NCBI GenBank assembly: GCA_947483645.1
Contig: CANKLS010000013.1
Location: 1-27,962, forward strand
Length of the DNA stretch: 27,962 bases
DNA from: Bradymonadales bacterium
GTDB taxonomy: Bacteria > Myxococcota > Bradymonadia > REDH01
Reading direction: 5' to 3'
Part shown: piece after piece, positions 1 to 5,288 of the stretch
Layout: each line of letters starts with the position of its first letter
Position numbering within the stretch: the stretch's first letter is position 1
The notes under the pieces: generated by a model
Seen by the model: the letters and a program-made list of their open reading frames with translations, nothing else
What the model was told of the DNA's origin: nothing
Databases searched by the model: none
Made by a program: the position numbers and the translations under genes

Positions 1-192
1 ATCAAAGAGGGCACGCTCTCGGAGTGGGACCTCTTCCCCTGCAACTTCTGCATGAAGCTCTTCAAGAAGCCCTACTGGACCGACGAGGGTCGCGGCGGTG
101 TAGAGGCCAAGCGCGAGCGCTGGCGCGGCAAGTGGGCGGTCGATGCAGAGAAGGTGACCGGCTGCGGCGGTGGCCCGAAGAAGATTGCCTAG
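1..192 (+). CDS. C-terminal end of an unrecognised cysteine-containing protein (partial)
   Basis: Reading frame 1 is open from the first base to a TAG at 190-192 and gives 63 residues with GC-rich codon use like the neighbouring genes. The visible part contains a CNFC pair (residues 15-18 of the fragment), a run of aromatic and basic residues after it, and a GCGGG segment close to the C-terminus. I do not recognise the family. A CxxC plus a terminal Cys could be metal-binding, for example an auxiliary-cluster tail of a radical SAM enzyme, but that is only a guess. The next gene starts inside its 3' end (GTG at 170), so the two are probably translated together, which makes this protein a likely member of the RiPP-type island that follows. 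The start lies outside the window. Confidence 0.6.
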   Translation: MKEGTLSEWDLFPCNFCMKLFKKPYWTDEGRGGVEAKRERWRGKWAVDAEKVTGCGGGPKKIA

Positions 193-610
193 CCTCCTTC
201 AGGAGGTGGCAGCGGCGCCTGCTCTGGTAGCAGAGGTGGTGCTGCTGCGGGGCCTGCTTCCTGTTGCCCTCGAGAGGCTCCCCATGGACCGCCTCTTCCG
301 CGGTCTGACGCCCGCGACGGCCCGCTTTGCGGGGCGCAGCGAGGCCGAGGCGTTGGAGGCGGTAGAGCGGGCGACCGAACTCGTGCTGCGGCGCGTGCGG
401 GTCACGCGGACAACCTGCCTGCTGCGGAGCCTGATCCGGTATCGCTGCCTGCGCGAGCGGGGCGTGGAGGTGGTCTTCAAGATGGGGCTCCGCGAGCGCG
501 AAGGCGTGATGGAGGGGCATGCTTGGATTGAACTTCGGGGGCAACCTGTGCTTGAGAGGGAGTCCACCGACTATCAGGTGACCTTCGTCTATCCACCCTC
601 TGCCGCGTGA
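170..610 (+). CDS. Lasso-type B2 protein (transglutaminase-like leader protease)
   Basis: The 146-residue product matches the size and layout of lasso peptide biosynthesis B2 proteins (Transglut_core3 type), which cut the leader from a RiPP precursor. The family's Cys is in TTCLLRSLIRYRCLR (Cys83), followed by an ERGVEVVFKMG stretch and the His in GHAWIEL (His117). The third, acidic member of the triad is not obvious. The first 40 residues are hydrophobic and poorly conserved, as is common in the family. The GTG at 170 is the longest start and overlaps the upstream gene by 23 bases. A strong AGGAGG at 201-206 has no well-spaced in-frame start after it, so I kept 170. The PqqD-type partner begins 7 bases after the stop, the usual B1/B2 pairing. 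The family call is firm; the substrate is unknown because no precursor is visible. Confidence 0.8.
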   Translation: MARRRLPSLLQEVAAAPALVAEVVLLRGLLPVALERLPMDRLFRGLTPATARFAGRSEAEALEAVERATELVLRRVRVTRTTCLLRSLIRYRCLRERGVEVVFKMGLREREGVMEGHAWIELRGQPVLERESTDYQVTFVYPPSAA

Positions 611-617
611 GTCTGCC

Positions 618-905
618 TTGGATCTCGAAACCACCCGCATCACCCCCAGCGCCCGCGTCATCCTCACCGAGATGCCCGACGGAAAGGGGGTGCTGCTCGA
701 TATGGACACGAAGTTTTACTACGAGCTGAATGTGACCGGCGTCTTCATCTGGAAGCGGTTCGGCGGTCGCTCGAAGTTGGCGTCAGAACTCGTCGCAGCG
801 CTGGTCGAGGAGTTCGAGGTAACGGGCGCAGTTGCGGCGGAAGACCTCGCGGAGATGGTCGCGTCGCTGGCTGCAGACAAGCTGGTCGTCGTCGCGCTGG
901 CCTAG
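618..905 (+). CDS. PqqD-family RiPP recognition protein (B1-like)
   Basis: This 95-residue protein has the PqqD fold signature: a short first beta segment, then GVLLDMDTKFYYELNVTG (about residues 24-41), a FIWKRFGG turn and a helical C-terminal half rich in Leu, Val and Ala. PqqD/B1 proteins bind the leader peptide of a ribosomal peptide and present it to the processing enzyme. Here the obvious partner is the B2 protease ending 7 bases upstream. The start is a TTG at 618; no ATG or GTG in frame preserves the N-terminal beta strand. The TAG stop lies in a CTAG shared with the stop of the convergent kinase gene. PqqD-like domains also serve radical SAM/SPASM peptide maturases, so a lasso product is not implied by this gene alone. 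Confidence 0.85.
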   Translation: MDLETTRITPSARVILTEMPDGKGVLLDMDTKFYYELNVTGVFIWKRFGGRSKLASELVAALVEEFEVTGAVAAEDLAEMVASLAADKLVVVALA

Positions 906-1885
906 CGCGGGCGGTTCGCTTCGGCGGTGAGCAGGTCGATGATGCAGTCCGGCCGCTCAAGCGCGTCGAGGCCCAGCAGGAGCTCGTAGGAGCGTCCATG
1001 GGAGACGAGGGCGAGCAGGGCCGCGAGGTGTTCTTCGGCATTTGCGAGGCCGTCGACTGCGACAAGCGCGGAGGCGGTCATGAGGTTGCCGAGCGCGTCT
1101 GTTGACGCGAGCGGCTCGAGGCGGGTTGCGGGCTCGCCCGTGATGCGTGGGAAGAGGAGCCAGTCGGGGTAGCTGAGCGAGGCGCGGATTGCGCCAGGGA
1201 AGAGCAGGGCGGCCGGGTAGCTGCTCTTGCCGCTCTCGGCGGCTGTCGGGTTGGGGTGGCGCGCGGTGAGTCCGGCGAAGGCCTGCGCGGTCTTTGGCGA
1301 GAGGTTGAGGGGCTTGGGGAGTCCCCAAATGCAGCGGCCTGCGGGGTCGATGTAGAGGGTGTCGTCGCCCGCCAGCAGGCCGCCGCGCCGGAGCAAGGAG
1401 AGGGTGGTTGTGGTCTTTCCGTGCGCCGCGTCGCCGGCGACGAGGAGGGTGCCGAGGCCATCGAGCGCGACGAGGCCGGCGTGGAGGTGGAAGCGGCGGC
1501 AGAGGCGGAGCGCGACGGCGAGCGCGATGAGGAGGGTGGCGCTGCTGAAGGTGTGGCCGTCGTCGAGCGAGTCGGGGTGGACCTCGCCGTTCAGTTCGCT
1601 GCCGTCTCCTGAGAGGGAGAGCAGGCTGGCGCCGTCCCAGAGGAGGATGCGGTCATTGGCGGCAAAGACGCGGGTGCGACCGTGGAAGAAGAGGGGTCGA
1701 TGGCCTGCATCGGGGAGCGGCGCAGGCGGCCCACCGGCATGCCGGAGCGAGACGCGTAGCGTGGCGGTTGGCGCGGCATCCGTTTCGCCGAGGCAGTCGA
1801 GGATGGCAGAGAGGGGGTCGGAGTCGGGCCACGGGCGCCAGACGATGTCGATACCCGCGAGCTGTGCGCGACGCAGGCCGCTCAT
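902..1885 (-). CDS. HPr kinase/phosphorylase-like P-loop protein
   Basis: The 327-residue product carries the HprK-type kinase core: an LHAGLVA segment (about 134-140), a Walker A loop GDAAHGKT (151-158) followed by TTTLSLLRRGGLLAGDD with the acidic pair that follows the loop in HPr kinases (Asp174-Asp175). The N-terminal half is family-specific and not recognisable. Homologues in lasso-peptide clusters phosphorylate the C-terminal serine of the precursor (the paeninodin type), the best functional guess here. HprK-like proteins of unknown role are also widespread. The ATG at 1885 overlaps the stop of the upstream nucleotidyltransferase (ATGA), so the two form a translationally coupled pair. 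The same frame stays open further upstream, but that part is the antisense of the neighbouring gene. The TAG stop interlocks with the stop of the PqqD gene. Confidence 0.8.
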   Translation of the reverse strand: MSGLRRAQLAGIDIVWRPWPDSDPLSAILDCLGETDAAPTATLRVSLRHAGGPPAPLPDAGHRPLFFHGRTRVFAANDRILLWDGASLLSLSGDGSELNGEVHPDSLDDGHTFSSATLLIALAVALRLCRRFHLHAGLVALDGLGTLLVAGDAAHGKTTTTLSLLRRGGLLAGDDTLYIDPAGRCIWGLPKPLNLSPKTAQAFAGLTARHPNPTAAESGKSSYPAALLFPGAIRASLSYPDWLLFPRITGEPATRLEPLASTDALGNLMTASALVAVDGLANAEEHLAALLALVSHGRSYELLLGLDALERPDCIIDLLTAEANRPR

Positions 1886-3021
1886 CGGGCGCCTGTGAAG
1901 GGCCGGAAGGGGAGCATGGCGAGCCGCTTGAGCAGGAGGCGTTTGCGGCCTGCTGCGAGCGCCTCGTCGCCGTAGTGGTAGGCGAGGTAGTCGTCGCTCG
2001 GCAGCAGCTTGCGGAGGAGCATCTGGGGCTGGTGCAGGGCGTCGTGTGCGACCCGTCGCAGCAGCAGTCGCTGGAAGATGGACTGGTCCCAGAGCCGCTG
2101 CGCGTGGGGTCCCGGGAGGACGAGTCGCGTGAGCGTGGCAGCGGCCGGTGGCGCCGCGCTGGCGTGGAGCGCTACGAGTCCTTTGGTGAGTCGGAGCGGG
2201 AGGGATGTTTGAGCCGGAACGTCGGTGTCGCTGAGCCAACCGGCACGGTGGAGCCGGAGCGCATCGGCAAGGTGGCGGGCGAGGATGCGCCAGTCGCCGT
2301 GATGCTGCACGAAGGCGTGAATGCAGAGGTGTCGGGTGAGCTCTTCGCGCGGCAGGAGCGGGATGAGGAGGCCGTCTCGCTCGTTGGTAATGCGGCTCTC
2401 CCACAGCCGGTCGAAGTCTGCGGCAGGCTGCTCGGACTCCGGGAGCATGCGGTGGAGCTCGATGGAGAGTCCGTCGGTGCTCTCATGGACGGCGGGGTGG
2501 ATTTTGTCGGCGGCCTGGGAGGCGACATAGTCGGCGTAGGAGGTGCCATCGACGAAGGGGACCTCGGTGCCGGCGGACTGGAGCGGGTAGCCGGCGGCGA
2601 GGAGGGCGGCGGAGGCAGCGGCGAGGTCGTCGGGGTGGAAGAGGAGGTCGATGTCGTCGAGGTGGCGTGCGCCGATCTGCTCGTAGGTTGTGAGGAGGAG
2701 GTCGCAGCCCTTGAGGGCGAAGAAGCGGAGGCCGGCATCTTGCAGCGCGGCGGTGATGAGGCCCAGGTGATGGAGGATCCAGCCGTTGCGGGCAGTGGTC
2801 TCGAAGAGGCAGGTCTCGGCCCATTCAGCCCAGTCTGGAGGCAGATGGGCAGCGCTGGCGTGGAGGGAGGCGGCGGCGGCCGGAGCGACAGCATGGGCGG
2901 CGGCCAGGGTGGCGAAGGTGTCGAGGTCGGCGTTCCGGAGCAGCGACTGGAGCTGCGTCGCGTCGACGGGGCCCGGCGCGAGGGTCTGGAGCAGCAGGCT
3001 TCGTGTCGGACAGGTGGTCAT
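1882..3021 (-). CDS. Nucleotidyltransferase family protein (PF14907 type)
   Basis: This 379-residue protein has the nucleotidyltransferase core of the NTP_transf_5 group: FALKGCDLLL (about 101-110, with the KG pair), an Arg-containing turn GARH, and the metal-binding DDIDLLF motif (Asp123-x-Asp125). A mostly helical C-terminal region contains HRMLPE and HAFVQHHGDW, both seen in this family. These proteins often accompany B1/B2 and HprK-like genes in lasso-type RiPP clusters. Their target there is not settled; nucleotide transfer to a peptide or a carrier is inferred. The ATG at 3021 is preceded by GGAG at a good distance. An ATG at 3078 would add 19 residues that read unlike the family start. 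It is followed directly by the kinase gene with a 4-base overlap and is divergent from the MoxR operon. Confidence 0.8.
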   Translation of the reverse strand: MTTCPTRSLLLQTLAPGPVDATQLQSLLRNADLDTFATLAAAHAVAPAAAASLHASAAHLPPDWAEWAETCLFETTARNGWILHHLGLITAALQDAGLRFFALKGCDLLLTTYEQIGARHLDDIDLLFHPDDLAAASAALLAAGYPLQSAGTEVPFVDGTSYADYVASQAADKIHPAVHESTDGLSIELHRMLPESEQPAADFDRLWESRITNERDGLLIPLLPREELTRHLCIHAFVQHHGDWRILARHLADALRLHRAGWLSDTDVPAQTSLPLRLTKGLVALHASAAPPAAATLTRLVLPGPHAQRLWDQSIFQRLLLRRVAHDALHQPQMLLRKLLPSDDYLAYHYGDEALAAGRKRLLLKRLAMLPFRPFTGAR

Positions 3022-3064
3022 GGGGCTCCGCGAACGCTCCCCTTGGCGTAATGCGTAACAGGTT

Positions 3065-3079
3065 GATGCTGCAAGCATC
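3065..3079. promoter_or_regulatory. Short perfect inverted repeat in a divergent intergenic region
   Basis: The 127-base gap between the nucleotidyltransferase (-) and the first MoxR gene (+) contains GATGCT-GCA-AGCATC, a perfect 6-base inverted repeat with a 3-base centre. Its position between divergent starts would suit an operator, but there is only one copy and I could not identify a convincing -35/-10 pair on either strand. It may be chance. Confidence 0.25.
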
Positions 3080-3148
3080 GCAAGCGGTTGTCGGGGCTGT
3101 GAAGAAGGCTTAGAGCCTGCATCGCAGTCGCCGGAACAGGAGCAGCGG

Positions 3149-4102
3149 ATGAAGGATTTGGAGCAGCGGGTGGCTCGGATCAGGGCACTCGAGCAGAATG
3201 TGCTGAAGGTGTTCGAGGGCAAAGAGGCGGTGGTACGCAAGGCGGTTATCTGCCTGCTGGCCGGAGGGCATCTGCTGGTGGAGGATGTGCCCGGCGTTGG
3301 CAAGACGCTGCTGGCGCAGGCGCTCGCGATCTCGGTCGGCCTCAAGTTTTCGCGCATCCAGTTCACGAGCGATCTGCTTCCGACCGACATCCTCGGCGTC
3401 ACCGTCTTTGACCAGAAGAGCGGAGAGTTTCGCTTCAAGCCTGGTCCGATTTTTGCCAACCTGGTGCTGGCAGATGAGATCAACCGGACCGCGCCCCGCA
3501 CGCAGTCGAGCCTGCTGGAGGCGATGGCGGAGCGGCGTGTTTCGACCGACGATGTGACGCGGGATCTGCCCTCGCCTTTCTGGGTGATCGCGACGCAGAA
3601 TCCGCTCGAGTCGCACGGCACCTATCCGCTGCCGGAATCGCAGCTCGACCGGTTCCTGATGCGGGTCACGGTGGGCTATCCGCCGACCTCCGTGGAGCGG
3701 GCGCTGCTGCTCGCGAGGACCTCGTCGGATCCGACGCTCCGCATCGGCGCGGTGGTGAGTGCAGAGCAGCTCGCTGACCTGATGGCAGCGGTGGACGAGG
3801 TTCGGTTCGATGACTCGCTGGCCGACTACCTGCTTGCGATCGTGCAGGCGACGCGGACGAGCGCGCGGCTCTCCGTGGGTGTCTCGACGCGCGGCGCGCT
3901 GGCGCTGACGCGCGCGGCGAAGGCCGCAGCGCTGGTTGCCGGAAGGGCACATGTTCTGCCGTCGGACATCAAGGAGCTGTGCGGTCCGGTGCTGTCGCAT
4001 CGTGTGTCGATGGGCACCGGCGAGTCGGTGGTGGGTTCGAGCCGTGCGGCCGCCGAGGCGGTGGTTGCGGAGCTGGTGTCGCGCATCGAAGTGCCGCTCT
4101 AG
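3149..4102 (+). CDS. MoxR-family AAA+ ATPase (first copy)
   Basis: The 317-residue product is a full-length MoxR AAA+ ATPase. It has Walker A DVPGVGKT (46-53), Walker B LVLADEINRT (105-114), sensor-1 WVIATQNPLE (145-154), the family-typical GTYPLPESQLDRF (157-169) and a C-terminal lid with STRGALAL. MoxR proteins act as chaperone-like ATPases that work with VWA-domain partners in protein complex assembly or metal insertion. The partner is expected to be the DUF58 protein starting 28 bases downstream. The ATG at 3149 follows an AGGAGC ribosome-binding site. The gene heads a three-gene operon with overlapping or close junctions. It differs from the second MoxR in this window by a canonical GxGKT loop rather than GLAKT, so the two are not a recent duplication. 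Confidence 0.93.
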   Translation: MKDLEQRVARIRALEQNVLKVFEGKEAVVRKAVICLLAGGHLLVEDVPGVGKTLLAQALAISVGLKFSRIQFTSDLLPTDILGVTVFDQKSGEFRFKPGPIFANLVLADEINRTAPRTQSSLLEAMAERRVSTDDVTRDLPSPFWVIATQNPLESHGTYPLPESQLDRFLMRVTVGYPPTSVERALLLARTSSDPTLRIGAVVSAEQLADLMAAVDEVRFDDSLADYLLAIVQATRTSARLSVGVSTRGALALTRAAKAAALVAGRAHVLPSDIKELCGPVLSHRVSMGTGESVVGSSRAAAEAVVAELVSRIEVPL

Positions 4103-4130
4103 CGGCCGGTTCAGGCAGCAGGGTTGAACC

Positions 4131-5288
4131 ATGGCCACACGCCTTCGCAAACTGATGCGCGCGCCGCGCAAACTCACCTTTACCCGCGAGGGAAAGTGGT
4201 TTGTCGGCATGACGATCATGGTCGGTTTCGGCGCTGTGAACACGAGCAACAACCTGCTCTTTTTGCTGCTGGGTATGATGCTCGGGCTCATCATTGTGAG
4301 CGGCATTCTGAGTGAGTGGGTCTTGCAGAAGGTGGAGGTGACCCGGCTCGGTTCGGGTGACCTCTATGCTGGCGCGGAGAGCTCGCTCACCTACACACTG
4401 ACAAACCGGAAGGCCTTCCTGGCCTCGTATGGTCTGGTTGTGGTGGAGCACGAGGAGCGTGAGAGCCGCGGGCGTCGGCGGCGGGCGCTGGGGCTGCCAA
4501 GCGAGCCACCGCGGGGTGCGAAGGAGCGGGAGGCGGAGGGCGATCCGGGGAGTCCGCGGGCGCTCGCGATTCGGGTTGCCGCTGAGGCGAGTAGCGTGGC
4601 GGTTGCGCAGTATCGCTTTCCCCGCCGCGGCATCTACCGGTTCGACGGATACGACCTGACGACCCGCTTTCCCTTCGGCTTCTTTGAGAAGTCGCTGCCG
4701 GTGTTCGCGGGCCATGAGCTGCTCGTCTTTCCCGCGATCACCGCGCAGCTGCCTGCGATCGGAGAGGGTACGCAGACACAGGGCGATCTGGTTCGGCAGG
4801 CGGAGGGGCGCGGCGGCGACTTCCTGGGGCTCCGCGCCTACCGGGAGGGCGACGACCCCCGCCAGATTCACTGGAAGGTCTCGGCCCGCAAGAACGCGCT
4901 GGTGACGCGACTGCACGAGCGGGAAGATGCCGACGCGGTGGCCATCCACTTCTACAGCCATCTGCCGGCGGGCGAGGTTGCGGCGGTGGTGGAGCAGGCG
5001 TTTGAGCAGGCGGTGGAGGTGACGGCGTCGCTCTGCGCGCAGTATGTGCGGTCGAACAAGCAGTTCTCGCTCCACACGCTGTCGGGCGGGGTGACGGAGG
5101 GCGGTGGCCCTGGCCATCTGCTGGCCTGTCTGCGCCACCTGGCGATGCTGGAGGCGGTGCGGGGCGATGCGCCTCTGCAGATGGAGCTGTCGCGCCGCGG
5201 GAGCCGGCTGCTCGTTGCGCCTGCGTGGACGCCGGCGTCGGTTCTGGGGCAGTTCGAGCGGGTGGTGCCGGTGGAGGCTGCCACATGA
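4131..5288 (+). CDS. DUF58 membrane protein, degenerate VWA-like partner of MoxR
   Basis: The 385-residue protein starts with a basic tail and two adjacent hydrophobic segments (about 23-40 and 42-62), then a long soluble part. A Ser/Arg/Glu-rich insert lies near 105-145. The DUF58 hallmark FLGLRAYREGDDPRQIHWK begins at residue 231 and continues into SARKNALVTRLHERED. In many DUF58 proteins a VWA-like strand with a metal-binding DxSxS follows this point. Here the strand reads AVAIHFYSHLP and the metal site is missing. The domain order and the tight position between a MoxR gene and a TgpA-like gene are standard for this family. The ATG at 4131 is supported by its position before the basic N-terminus; the stop overlaps the next start (ATGA). 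It probably anchors the MoxR complex to the inner membrane. Confidence 0.88.
   Translation: MATRLRKLMRAPRKLTFTREGKWFVGMTIMVGFGAVNTSNNLLFLLLGMMLGLIIVSGILSEWVLQKVEVTRLGSGDLYAGAESSLTYTLTNRKAFLASYGLVVVEHEERESRGRRRRALGLPSEPPRGAKEREAEGDPGSPRALAIRVAAEASSVAVAQYRFPRRGIYRFDGYDLTTRFPFGFFEKSLPVFAGHELLVFPAITAQLPAIGEGTQTQGDLVRQAEGRGGDFLGLRAYREGDDPRQIHWKVSARKNALVTRLHEREDADAVAIHFYSHLPAGEVAAVVEQAFEQAVEVTASLCAQYVRSNKQFSLHTLSGGVTEGGGPGHLLACLRHLAMLEAVRGDAPLQMELSRRGSRLLVAPAWTPASVLGQFERVVPVEAAT

Noticed and set aside
618..905. PqqD protein as evidence of pyrroloquinoline quinone synthesis
   Set aside because: No PqqA, PqqC or PqqE genes are nearby, and the B2 partner points to a different peptide system.
1886..2404. 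Upstream extension of the HprK-like gene
   Set aside because: The added part is Arg/Pro/Ala-rich antisense-like sequence lying inside the nucleotidyltransferase gene; the ATG overlapping that gene's stop is the natural start.
1768..3051. Long + strand open frame opposite the kinase and nucleotidyltransferase genes
   Set aside because: Glu/Gly/Val-rich mirror of the - strand genes, which carry P-loop and DDxD motifs and share an ATGA junction.
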